Positions 1 through 6,619 of a stretch of DNA of 12,813 bases are shown piece after piece (the stretch's first letter is position 1; every line of letters starts with the position of its first letter). The notes beneath the pieces are model-generated. The model saw only the letters and a list, made by a program, of their open reading frames with translations. It searched no databases and was not told where the DNA came from. Source of the stretch: Lachnoclostridium sp. UBA6475 (GTDB lineage: Bacteria > Bacillota > Clostridia > Lachnospirales > Lachnospiraceae). The position numbers and the translations under genes are program-made. The DNA is taken from the NCBI GenBank assembly GCA_002435545.1, contig DJNB01000129.1, positions 1 to 12,813 of the forward strand, in the 5' to 3' direction.

Positions 1-21
1 ACTTACGCTGTTCCCAAGCAT
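1..21 (-). repeat. hsdS recombination site, copy L (in the expressed hsdS)
   Basis: On the minus strand this 21-bp sequence contains GCTTGGGAACAGCGTAAG, encoding AWEQRK. It is identical to 1865-1885 (opposite orientation) and 3760-3780 (same orientation). It may extend past the left edge. Identity over 21 bp inside genes whose bodies differ completely is the signature of a site used by the neighbouring tyrosine recombinase or by homologous exchange. The exact crossover point is not visible. Confidence 0.8.
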
Positions 22-61
22 CGGTAAACCCTTTAAACCTTATTTTAGGTATATTTGACAT
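1..61 (-). CDS. hsdS: Type I restriction-modification specificity subunit HsdS, N-terminal part only (runs off the left edge)
   Basis: The 20 visible codons read MSNIPKIRFKGFTDAWEQRK, the usual N-terminus of Firmicute HsdS just ahead of the first target recognition domain (TRD). HsdS selects the DNA target for the HsdM2S methyltransferase and the HsdR-containing nuclease. The ATG lies 2 nt after the hsdM stop, with GGGGAGGTG inside the last hsdM codons as ribosome binding site, so the two genes are translationally coupled. The codons for AWEQRK are the 21-bp repeat that also opens the two silent hsdS halves at 1867 and 3778. The TRDs lie outside the window, so the specificity cannot be read. 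That this copy is the expressed one is inferred from its start codon and its position behind hsdM. Confidence 0.9.
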   Translation of the reverse strand, partial: MSNIPKIRFKGFTDAWEQRK

Positions 62-63
62 AA

Positions 64-1659
64 TTACACCTCCCCAAGAGTCTTAATAAATTCAGTTACA
101 TTTCTTTCCGTTTCCTCATCGCTAAACGTAAGTTCTTGTAACATATTTATCATCATATTTGTACTATTTTTAATCTCTTGATCTGTGTCCTTAATATCTG
201 CAATTAATGCACCCAAATCAATTTCCGGCTCTTCTTCTGTAGTATCTACATATCTTGGAATATTTAGGTTAAAATCATTGGCTTCAATATCTTCATACGA
301 TGCCAAATATGCCTGTTTTTCCACGCTTTCCCTATTGCGATAAAGTTCTAAAACACGGTCAATATGTTCTTCCTGCATTACATTTTGCTTCTTCTCTTTA
401 ACAAATAAATTAGAAGCATCAACAAATAAAACATCTCTTCCTTCTCGGTGTTTTTTTAGAACTACAATACACGTCGGAATAGATGTATTATAAAACATAT
501 TCGACGGCAATCCAATAACAGCATAAATAGAACCATTTTCCAAAAGTATCTTACGTATCGTTCCCTCAGCCGCACCACGGAAAAGAACTCCATGTGGCAA
601 TACAATCGCCATCGTACCTGTTTGTTTTAAATGATAAAAGCCATGAAGTAAAAATGCGTAATCTGCTTTTGATTTTGGTGCTAATTTTCCTTCATAGTCC
701 ATAAATCTCTCATCTTGTTTGAACCCGTCTGCCGCTGACCATTTTGCTGAATATGGCGGATTCATTGTAACCACATCAAATTCTGTTTCCTCATCTGTCG
801 GCCAGTCGGCATCCAATGTATCTGCATTACGCAAATGCTGATTTTCCGGCAATACTCCGTGCAAAAACATATTCATTCTTGCCAAATTATATGTTGACGG
901 CATCAATTCCTGTCCATAATACTTGATATATTCTGGTTCACTTGAATAATTTCTACAACTCAGCATCAAAGATCCAGATCCCATACATGGATCATAAACT
1001 TGTAATCCCTTTTTATCCTCTTGGCCAGTCATTGCAATCTGGCACAAAATCTGTGCAGGACCATGTGGAGTATAGAATTCCCCCGCCTTTTTTCCTGTCT
1101 CCGAAGCAAATTGACCGATAAGATATTCATATGCATTTCCAAGCACATCGCCTTCTGTATGTATCAAATCAGCTCCATCTAACACTCTGATAACTTCTGC
1201 AATAGTTGCACTTTGTTTCTGATCTCCCGTCCCCAAGCGATTAGAATATAAATCCACATCTGCAAATAAGCCATTAAACAATTCATCCGATTCTTGAATC
1301 CTATTAAAAGCTGCCTGCAATTTTTCTCTATTAAAAGAATTATTCTTTACATCATTCAACATACTTATATAAGTCATATTTGCATCCAACGTATAATGTA
1401 AGGAATTCTGCAACTCTTCCAACAAATCCGCTGCATCTTCGCTTTGCATACCCTCTTCATATGCACTCTGGGCTTCCTCAAGTGTCTCCGGTTTTCCATC
1501 ATTCAGCAAATCATAAGCCTTACACAAATACGAATCTGATAAGTATTTATAAAAAACCAGCCCTAATAAATACGTTTTATACTCATTCGCATCCATTTTA
1601 CCGCGAAGCACATCTGCACCGCTCCACAACACCTGTAACAAATCTTTTCCATCAGTCAT
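64..1659 (-). CDS. hsdM: Type I restriction-modification DNA methyltransferase subunit HsdM
   Basis: HsdM methylates adenine at N6 using S-adenosylmethionine, in complex with HsdS. The 531-residue product is of full family length. It shows the N-terminal helical HsdM domain (roughly residues 1-150, with SGADVLRGKMDA near the start), the EFYTP segment at about 194-198, the AdoMet-binding motif DPCMGSGSL at about 223-231, and the catalytic NPPY of N6-adenine methylases at about 300-303. The start is placed at 1659 because GGAGG at 1668-1672 sits 8 nt upstream; an in-frame ATG at 1674 overlaps that ribosome binding site and is unlikely. The gene is followed 2 nt later by hsdS. No hsdR is visible, so it must lie to the left or be absent. 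The gene appears intact and lies wholly between two inverted copies of the hsdS recombination site, so it can in principle be flipped with its promoter. Confidence 0.96.
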   Translation of the reverse strand: MTDGKDLLQVLWSGADVLRGKMDANEYKTYLLGLVFYKYLSDSYLCKAYDLLNDGKPETLEEAQSAYEEGMQSEDAADLLEELQNSLHYTLDANMTYISMLNDVKNNSFNREKLQAAFNRIQESDELFNGLFADVDLYSNRLGTGDQKQSATIAEVIRVLDGADLIHTEGDVLGNAYEYLIGQFASETGKKAGEFYTPHGPAQILCQIAMTGQEDKKGLQVYDPCMGSGSLMLSCRNYSSEPEYIKYYGQELMPSTYNLARMNMFLHGVLPENQHLRNADTLDADWPTDEETEFDVVTMNPPYSAKWSAADGFKQDERFMDYEGKLAPKSKADYAFLLHGFYHLKQTGTMAIVLPHGVLFRGAAEGTIRKILLENGSIYAVIGLPSNMFYNTSIPTCIVVLKKHREGRDVLFVDASNLFVKEKKQNVMQEEHIDRVLELYRNRESVEKQAYLASYEDIEANDFNLNIPRYVDTTEEEPEIDLGALIADIKDTDQEIKNSTNMMINMLQELTFSDEETERNVTEFIKTLGEV

Positions 1660-1822
1660 TACAAAATCCTCCATTTTCCGCTATTTTATCTGTCTAAACT
1701 AGTGTTTTAACATTTACATAACTATATTTTACTAAAAATACTGTCCCAAATTCAGTACTTTCTACAATTTCTCTAAATAAAGCGCCAATAATTTTCCAAA
1801 TTTAGGGCAACCTTTAATATAT

Positions 1823-1852
1823 ATTCTACCACAAAAACACCTCGAAAAGCAA
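1823..1852 (-). promoter_or_regulatory. Probable sigma-A promoter of hsdM-hsdS
   Basis: On the minus strand TTGCTT (1847-1852) and TAGAAT (1823-1828) are separated by 18 nt, and TGG immediately before TAGAAT makes an extended -10. It lies 164 nt ahead of the hsdM ATG and about 10 nt inside the recombination repeat at 1862-1886, so an inversion at that repeat would carry the promoter along with hsdM. Confidence 0.6.
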
Positions 1853-1861
1853 TAAAAATAA

Positions 1862-1886
1862 CATATGCTTGGGAACAGCGTAAGTT
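1862..1886 (+). repeat. hsdS recombination site, copy M (opens silent half-gene 1)
   Basis: CATATGCTTGGGAACAGCGT plus the next five bases (25 bp) is identical to the reverse complement of 3759-3783, and its inner 21 bp (1865-1885) to the reverse complement of 1-21. It is therefore inverted relative to both other copies. It contains an out-of-frame ATG at 1865; in the HsdS frame there is no start codon in the preceding sequence. Confidence 0.85.
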
Positions 1887-2415
1887 CTCTGAACTATACA
1901 AAAAAGTAAGCAGAAAGAATGATTTATCCTACGGAATAGAAGATATTATTTCTGTTGCTAATATGTATTATAAAAAAGATGCCACTGTAAAAAATAATGA
2001 GTATTTAAAAACATATAATATTTTTGAACTGGGTGATATAGCTTTTGAAGGAAATAAAAGTAAGAATTTTGCACATGGTCGATTTGTTGAGAATACTATC
2101 GGAAACGGCATTGTTTCGCATGTTTTTGACGTCTTTAAACCAATATCAGAGTACGATTTAATGTTTTGGAAATATCTAATTAATAATGAAGGAGTCATGG
2201 GACGAATTATGGCACGTTGTACAAAATCTTCTACCATGATGACAACATTAGTAGCCAATGATTTTCTTAAAGAAGAAATTTGTGTTCCTAATATAGAAGA
2301 ACAACATATGATTGGAAATTTTTTTCAGTCTCTTGACCACCTCATCACTCTTCATCAGCGTGAGAGTGTTTTCCAAAAAGGAGGATTTTATGCTGAACAA
2401 CATAACAAAAAATGA
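1867..2415 (+). CDS. Silent hsdS half-gene 1 (single TRD cassette, no start codon)
   Basis: The frame opens at the repeat (AWEQRK) and runs about 166 codons to LITLHQRE, the conserved spacer helix that normally follows a TRD, then 16 unrelated residues to a stop at 2413-2415. This is one TRD plus its bordering conserved segments, about half of a normal HsdS of some 400 residues. No in-frame ATG, GTG or TTG with a ribosome binding site precedes the repeat; the first in-frame ATG, at 1963, is inside the TRD. The body is intact, with no stop, which suggests selection through occasional expression. If the block 1-1885 inverted, the hsdS start (MSNIPKIRFKGFTD) would join it in frame. Its last 26 bases overlap the start of the recombinase gene. 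Its TRD differs from that of half-gene 2. Confidence 0.85.
   Translation, partial: AWEQRKFSELYKKVSRKNDLSYGIEDIISVANMYYKKDATVKNNEYLKTYNIFELGDIAFEGNKSKNFAHGRFVENTIGNGIVSHVFDVFKPISEYDLMFWKYLINNEGVMGRIMARCTKSSTMMTTLVANDFLKEEICVPNIEEQHMIGNFFQSLDHLITLHQRESVFQKGGFYAEQHNKK
2344..2366 (+). repeat. Inverted repeat at the 3' end of silent half-gene 1
   Basis: Twenty-three bases encoding ITLHQRE (with flanking bases) are identical to the reverse complement of 3336-3358; similarity continues upstream through GACCACCT with one mismatch. The pair brackets the recombinase gene. It could be a second crossover site, or simply the conserved HsdS region kept identical by recombination. Confidence 0.75.
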
Positions 2416-3316
2416 TTTATTTTACAACTACTATTCACAATGGATTGCCGTTTACAAAGAAGGTGCTATACGAAAAGTGACAATGGACAAATACCTGCTT
2501 ACTCAAATGTGGGTAAAGCGTCTTGCACCTGAATTACGAATATGTGATCTTTCTAGAATAACATATCAGAATCTTTTAAACGACTATGCCAAACTTCATG
2601 AGAGACAAACAACCATGGATTTCCACCATCAACTTAAAGGAGCCATCTTGGATGCCGTTGACGAAGGACTTATCGAAAGAGATCCTACTCGAAAAGCAAT
2701 TGTCAAAGGAAAAGAACCTCGTGAAAAAAAAGCCAAATACCTCAATCAATTCGAATTACATAAACTTCTTTCGAATTTGAATTTAGGACAAGAAATCAAT
2801 TGGGATTGGTTCATTTTGTTGGTGGCAAAAACAGGCATGCGCTTTTCAGAAGCCCTTGCTATCACTCCGAAAGATTTTGATTTTTCAAAACAATCTCTTT
2901 CAATAAGCAAAACATGGGATTACAAAAATAATACCGGGTTTCTGCCAACTAAAAATCAGTCCTCGGTACGTCGAATCCAAATTGATTGGCAATTAATTAT
3001 ACAGTTTTCAACAATGGTTAAAAATCTTCCCGAAGATAAACCAATATTTGTATCTGGTAAAGTTTATAATTCCACTGTTAATGATATTCTTACCAGACAT
3101 TGCAAAACCGTTGAAATTCCTGTAATATCCATTCATGGATTGCGTCATACCCATGCTTCTCTTTTGCTTTTTGCCGGAGTATCTATCGCTAGTGTTGCAC
3201 AGCGACTTGGACACTCTAGCATGACAACAACGCAAAAAACATATTTACATATTATACAGGAGCTTGAAAACAAAGACGTTGACCTCGTCATGCGTTCTTT
3301 ATCCAGTTTAAACTAA
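2390..3316 (+). CDS. Tyrosine recombinase / integrase, probable hsdS invertase
   Basis: The 308-residue protein has the layout of phage-integrase-family recombinases: an N-terminal SAM-like core-binding domain (about 10-95) and a C-terminal catalytic domain (about 115-300). All catalytic residues can be placed: R151 in TGMRFSEAL, K188 in PTKNQ, H249 and R252 in HGLRH, H275 in LGHSS, and the nucleophile Y285 in KTYLHI. The start at 2390 is set by AAGGAGG at 2378-2384, 5 nt upstream; longer in-frame starts such as 2312 lie inside the hsdS half-gene and lack such a site. The gene sits between two oppositely oriented hsdS halves, the arrangement of the recombinases (CreX/PsrA type) that shuffle hsdS alleles. 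Its start overlaps half-gene 1, so it would be co-transcribed and perhaps translationally coupled when that half is fused to hsdM-hsdS. Targeting of the nearby repeats is inferred from context. Confidence 0.93.
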   Translation: MLNNITKNDLFYNYYSQWIAVYKEGAIRKVTMDKYLLTQMWVKRLAPELRICDLSRITYQNLLNDYAKLHERQTTMDFHHQLKGAILDAVDEGLIERDPTRKAIVKGKEPREKKAKYLNQFELHKLLSNLNLGQEINWDWFILLVAKTGMRFSEALAITPKDFDFSKQSLSISKTWDYKNNTGFLPTKNQSSVRRIQIDWQLIIQFSTMVKNLPEDKPIFVSGKVYNSTVNDILTRHCKTVEIPVISIHGLRHTHASLLLFAGVSIASVAQRLGHSSMTTTQKTYLHIIQELENKDVDLVMRSLSSLN

Positions 3317-3325
3317 AAATATCAA

Positions 3326-3778
3326 CTAACAAAATCTCTCACGCTGATGAAGAGTGATAAGGTGGTCGAGGTTGGAAAAATACTGACCAATTTGCTTCTG
3401 CTCATCAAATATTGGTGTCGATATTTCTACATTTTTTATTATTATCTTAGAAAGACTGGGTACGCCTGTAGACTCATCCTTTTTCTTCCAATTGATATTT
3501 TGAAAAAGACAACTTGTAAACTCCAAATCGTAGTCTTGTCTGGGAATGCAGTAAAATAGTGTATCTACAGTCCAAAATGGTGCTCTTAAAATGTACGGCT
3601 TATCAATCGTACCCTTTCGTCCAATGCCAATAGCATCCTTATCATCTGAAAGAGCTTTATCGACACTGAGCATGTATCCACCTGTTCCATATACAGGAAT
3701 GTCACCACCTTCCAGATGTTTATAATCCATTCCGCTTCCAACATCTACCAAATCCCCCAACTTACGCTGTTCCCAAGC
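3326..3778 (-). CDS. Silent hsdS half-gene 2 (single TRD cassette, no start codon)
   Basis: On the minus strand the frame begins with AWEQRK at the recombination repeat and continues 150 residues through one TRD (features such as YGTGGY, GRKGTI and FWTVDTLFY, typical of HsdS TRDs) to QIGQYFSNLDHLITLHQRE, then RFC and a stop. There is no start in the HsdS frame: reading upstream gives a TAA at 3797-3799 with no ATG between. A TTG inside KLGD is not a credible start. As with half-gene 1, the reading frame is undamaged. Its TRD is unrelated in sequence to that of half-gene 1, so each would confer a different half-target. It points the same way as the expressed hsdS, so reaching it needs two successive inversions, or exchange with half-gene 1 first. 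Confidence 0.85.
   Translation of the reverse strand, partial: AWEQRKLGDLVDVGSGMDYKHLEGGDIPVYGTGGYMLSVDKALSDDKDAIGIGRKGTIDKPYILRAPFWTVDTLFYCIPRQDYDLEFTSCLFQNINWKKKDESTGVPSLSKIIIKNVEISTPIFDEQKQIGQYFSNLDHLITLHQRERFC
3336..3358 (-). repeat. Inverted repeat at the 3' end of silent half-gene 2
   Basis: Reverse complement of 2344-2366, identical over 23 bp, encoding the conserved ITLHQRE segment of HsdS. With its partner it flanks only the recombinase gene, so recombination between the two would turn the recombinase around while exchanging just the C-terminal tails of the two half-genes. Confidence 0.75.
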
Positions 3779-3783
3779 ATATG
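3759..3783 (-). repeat. hsdS recombination site, copy R (opens silent half-gene 2)
   Basis: Reverse complement of 1862-1886, identical over 25 bp, and sharing 21 bp with 1-21 in the same orientation. It marks the right boundary of the shuffling locus; only 28 bp separate it from the end of the broken HIRAN gene. Confidence 0.85.
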
Positions 3784-3811
3784 CAAATCTGCAGCATTAT
3801 TCTTGCATTTC

Positions 3812-4130
3812 CTATTCCAGTACTCTGCACACTAGTCCCTGTTCAATCACAAATATAATCTCACCCTCTGCTTCATCTCCAATTTTATCGTACAGCCTTC
3901 CTGTGCTCATACATTCTCCTTTCACAGTATAGGGGCTGTTTGCCACGTATCCAACTTGTCCGAGTCCTTTTATCATAACTTGAATTGCTTCCTTATCAAA
4001 ATCATTTTCTGGCTCTTTAACAAGTTTTACCTGCATTCCTTTTTCCATACCTAAAGGAACTATCGTTTACACAAAATATTATACACTATCTAATAATGAC
4101 CACACCCTGCAATTGTAAAATATTTTTCAT
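3812..4130 (-). pseudogene. HIRAN-domain protein gene, broken at its 5' end
   Basis: The intact part (ATG at 4048 to the stop at 3812) encodes 78 residues that fit a HIRAN-domain family: EKGMQVKLVKEPENDFDKEAI, then GLGQVGYVANSPYTV and GRLYDKIGDEAEGEI. HIRAN domains bind DNA ends or damaged DNA. Family members usually begin some 20 residues earlier. Those residues appear to survive in another frame: between about 4128 and 4093 the minus strand reads EKYFTIAGCGHY, then TAG at 4090-4092. Just ahead are ATG at 4128-4130 and an AAAGGAG site at 4143-4149, but that ATG is one base out of frame and gives only a 14-residue peptide. I infer a frameshift plus a rearranged stretch (about 4049-4089). The 78-residue ORF has only a weak ribosome binding site. 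The family match is from memory; the 5' remnant is the less certain part. Confidence 0.6.
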
Positions 4131-4174
4131 CTACTGATTTTCTCTCCTTTTACTTGCACATTTGACTGCATACA

Positions 4175-4741
4175 TTACATCAGTTCATTAACAAATTGCT
4201 CTAAAACGGCAAAAACTCTTGACTGATTCTTTTCGGAATCAACTACTATTTTGCGTCCATCCAAATATGTTATTTGCAATTTAAAACATTTTGACAACTG
4301 GCTGTTTGTATCTACCACAGCTGGCGTACTCAAATCATTTTGTATCCTTTTTGCCACTTCTTTTACATGCTCACAATCAATGTGTTTTACTTTTTTCGTA
4401 CTAGCACTTCTTGATTTCCCCTCATACTCATAAATACGAATACAACCATCAGGGAATATATCATAAACAATTGACTTATTCCGTTGCGTGCTTTTTTCAC
4501 AAAAAATATTTTTACGAAAACGAAGCTTTACGATATCCGATGCTTTTAAACGCTGTAGAGACCACTCAAATTTACAGTCTTCACATCTATAATCCGGTTG
4601 CGTCATATCATCCATAATAATTTCGTTTTCAACAAAGATATTTTTTTCATTCATTATTAATTTTGATAACTGCCCTATAGGCATGCCAAATAAAATTTTA
4701 CGTACTTTTATAGAACCACAACGTGGACATTTCACATTCAT
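4175..4741 (-). CDS. Zinc-ribbon protein of unknown function
   Basis: The 188-residue protein starts with an N-terminal zinc ribbon: CPRCGS at residues 5-10 and CEDCKFEW about 50 residues later supply four cysteines. The rest (about 70-188) has no recognised domain; it contains an FPDGCIRIYEYEG stretch and a C-terminal FKLQITYLDGRKIVVDSE strand-rich segment, with no membrane segment. The start at 4741 is chosen because GAGGAGAAGG lies just upstream; an in-frame ATG at 4774 would overlap the preceding gene and lacks a spaced site. It is the last gene of a leftward operon and begins 26 nt after its neighbour's stop. The zinc ribbon suggests nucleic-acid or protein binding, but no function can be assigned. 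Confidence 0.8.
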   Translation of the reverse strand: MNVKCPRCGSIKVRKILFGMPIGQLSKLIMNEKNIFVENEIIMDDMTQPDYRCEDCKFEWSLQRLKASDIVKLRFRKNIFCEKSTQRNKSIVYDIFPDGCIRIYEYEGKSRSASTKKVKHIDCEHVKEVAKRIQNDLSTPAVVDTNSQLSKCFKLQITYLDGRKIVVDSEKNQSRVFAVLEQFVNELM

Positions 4742-4767
4742 TTTACCTTCTCCTCTTTTTCCATAAT

Positions 4768-5355
4768 TTACCATTCCTCTCCGTATTTATAATGGGCTTC
4801 TTCCATTGCGTCATCCACTCCCTCCGCATATCCACCGTCGTTATCATATCGTTCTTCGTCATAGTCCTGATTCATTTCAATATCGTCGTATCCGTCATCA
4901 TAACCATTGCCGTAAGAATCATCGCTATCATCACGCTTGCTGCCCCCTGCCTTTTTCTTAGATGCCTTTCGCGATGATTTGCTTTTGGAATGCGAATCAT
5001 CCACGGATTTACCACGAGATGACTTCTTATGAACTGAATTGGCGGCAGAGGCCGGACTGTCTGTGGAAACGCCATCTGAAGATTCGCTGTCAGTTATCGT
5101 TTCGCTTGATGCGTATGTATCATCCTCTCTATCTTCGTCCACCTTCTCGGAAACAGAATCGGATTCATCTTCCACTGTTGCTTTACTTCTTGAATCATGG
5201 TAATAACAATACTCACTTGATTCATCTGCTTCTCTATTGCAGCCAATTCTTTTACATTTTGGTGTTGTCTTTTGCGGGAATGTACAGGTCGCTATCGCCA
5301 TAATTATGAGCAATCCGAAAATTCCCGCAAGTGATATTTGGAGCTCTTGCTTCAT
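4768..5355 (-). CDS. Membrane-anchored Ser/Asp-rich protein with a Cys/His metal-binding motif
   Basis: The 195-residue protein has one N-terminal hydrophobic segment (about 6-26, LAGIFGLLIIMAIATCTF), which could be a signal anchor; IATC is not a good lipobox because threonine precedes the cysteine. It is followed by CKRIGCNREADESSEYCYYH, a CxxxxC...CxxH arrangement seen in many Clostridia proteins and probably binding zinc. The middle (about 50-140) is low-complexity Ser/Asp/Lys, and the tail is acidic and tyrosine-rich (GYDDGYDDIEMNQDYDEERY, then YAEGVDDAMEE). The ATG at 5355 is preferred; a TTG at 5364 overlaps the upstream stop. The gene follows the 408-residue coiled-coil gene by only a few bases, so the two are translationally linked. 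The topology (short N-terminus inside, linker and tail outside, or the reverse) cannot be settled. Function unknown. Confidence 0.8.
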   Translation of the reverse strand: MKQELQISLAGIFGLLIIMAIATCTFPQKTTPKCKRIGCNREADESSEYCYYHDSRSKATVEDESDSVSEKVDEDREDDTYASSETITDSESSDGVSTDSPASAANSVHKKSSRGKSVDDSHSKSKSSRKASKKKAGGSKRDDSDDSYGNGYDDGYDDIEMNQDYDEERYDNDGGYAEGVDDAMEEAHYKYGEEW

Positions 5356-5360
5356 TATTT

Positions 5361-6587
5361 TCAACCTGCCATTTCATTGATATTTTTTACGACATGAATT
5401 TCTTCCTGCTCAGCGTCGGCCTCAAAAATGTCTGTGCTGTCATTTGCGGGCTGTACGTCCATAATGTCCTCGATCTCTGCCAGACTTTCTTCGCAAACAC
5501 CGGCTAGCGAAGGGCAGTCAATGGTATCTGTAAGTGCATACAGACAATCCAATTCTTTTTCTTTCTCCTTGCGCTCGATACGGAGATCTTTAAGTCTTTT
5601 GAACACTTTGTATCCTTGTGCCACATTGTAGTTGGCCTCTTCCGTTTGTAAAAGAATCGCCTCAATCTCGTCATCGATTTCGTCAATGTCAAGCTGAATA
5701 TTGGTTATGTACTGCTCTGCATTTCTGTAAAATTCTGCCTGCTGTCTTGCAAACGAGATCCAATCGTTTTGTTTTCCATCAAAAGGTGTATAGTTTCTTT
5801 CTTCCGTCATGGTTTCTTCACCGCCTTCATTTTTATAGTTATGTTTCTTGATAACATTTTTTGTCTCGACCACACTTAGGTCTTCTTTTTGCAAACGTCT
5901 GTCCTTCAATGTACAATTCTTAAATAATTCATCGAACTTTCTCGGCTTATATTTTCTGGTGTCCAGACCTTGAATACTTTTGAGCGCCTGCCTGGCTTTT
6001 CCTGCATTGGCACTGGTTCCCAGATTGATTTGAAAATACTCGACCCTTGTCAGTTCGTCCTTTATCTCCCGTCGGTTTTCGCGGCACACTCGAAGAAGTT
6101 CGACCAGATCGACCGCCTCCTGATCGTCCGTCTCGCACAACTCAATATAATGCAGAACATCACATATTTTCTTGTCAATATCGGAAAGTTTCCGATTAAT
6201 TTCATCGCGATATTTCCCAATGCCTGCCACAATATAAGTGAAGTGTGTCAAATATTCCGCCCAGTCCATTTCCGACAAATCGTAAGAGAAAACACTTTTC
6301 TCAACCTGTTCTTCCACCTCATCATACGTCAATTCTTTTACCGGTGAAACAGGCTGCTCCTGTTCGGCAGCTTGATCGTGTTTTTCCTCTTTCTCCGGCT
6401 CATTTTCCATCGGAATCATACAATAAAAAGCCGCCTTTTTTCCGGCACCGATTCGACGATTCGCCTGGGCAAACGTAAATATTTGCGCCTCCTGTGCACC
6501 CGCTGCCGTCACCAGCTGGTCTGCCTGATTTGTACGATAATAATTTCCACTATAGTCCATAATGTAATATAAAGAATCTGTTCCCAT
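5361..6587 (-). CDS. Coiled-coil protein of unknown function with an internal duplication
   Basis: The 408-residue protein begins at 6587, where GGAGG sits 6 nt upstream; an in-frame TTG at 6623 would overlap the tail of a gene remnant and is less likely. Residues 1-60 form a compact Tyr/Gly-rich domain (YYIMDYSGNYYRT, FTFAQANRRIGAGKKAAFY) that I do not recognise. An acidic linker follows (60-105). Two helical, charged segments, 108-185 and 275-352, are of equal length and both start with DW; they share aligned Y, I, D, L, R and E positions and look like an ancient tandem duplication. Both have coiled-coil character. There is no membrane segment or signal peptide, so it is probably cytoplasmic. 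It heads an operon with the membrane-anchored and zinc-ribbon proteins downstream, suggesting a shared but unknown process. Confidence 0.85.
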   Translation of the reverse strand: MGTDSLYYIMDYSGNYYRTNQADQLVTAAGAQEAQIFTFAQANRRIGAGKKAAFYCMIPMENEPEKEEKHDQAAEQEQPVSPVKELTYDEVEEQVEKSVFSYDLSEMDWAEYLTHFTYIVAGIGKYRDEINRKLSDIDKKICDVLHYIELCETDDQEAVDLVELLRVCRENRREIKDELTRVEYFQINLGTSANAGKARQALKSIQGLDTRKYKPRKFDELFKNCTLKDRRLQKEDLSVVETKNVIKKHNYKNEGGEETMTEERNYTPFDGKQNDWISFARQQAEFYRNAEQYITNIQLDIDEIDDEIEAILLQTEEANYNVAQGYKVFKRLKDLRIERKEKEKELDCLYALTDTIDCPSLAGVCEESLAEIEDIMDVQPANDSTDIFEADAEQEEIHVVKNINEMAG

Positions 6588-6619
6588 AGGCACCTCCTGC
6601 ATTTCACTTAATTTATTTT

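Noticed and set aside
1741..1750. CTGTCCCAAA shared with 6741-6750, possible common element end
   Set aside because: A 10-bp match between two places in 12.8 kb is expected many times by chance, and the flanks do not match.
1675..1861. Possible small RNA or gene between hsdM and silent half-gene 1
   Set aside because: Only the hsdM promoter and an AT-rich leader are visible; no open frame with a start signal and no stable hairpin with a T tract.
2312..2389. Longer N-terminus for the recombinase from ATG 2312
   Set aside because: It lies wholly within the hsdS half-gene in another frame and has no ribosome binding site, while ATG 2390 has AAGGAGG at ideal spacing.
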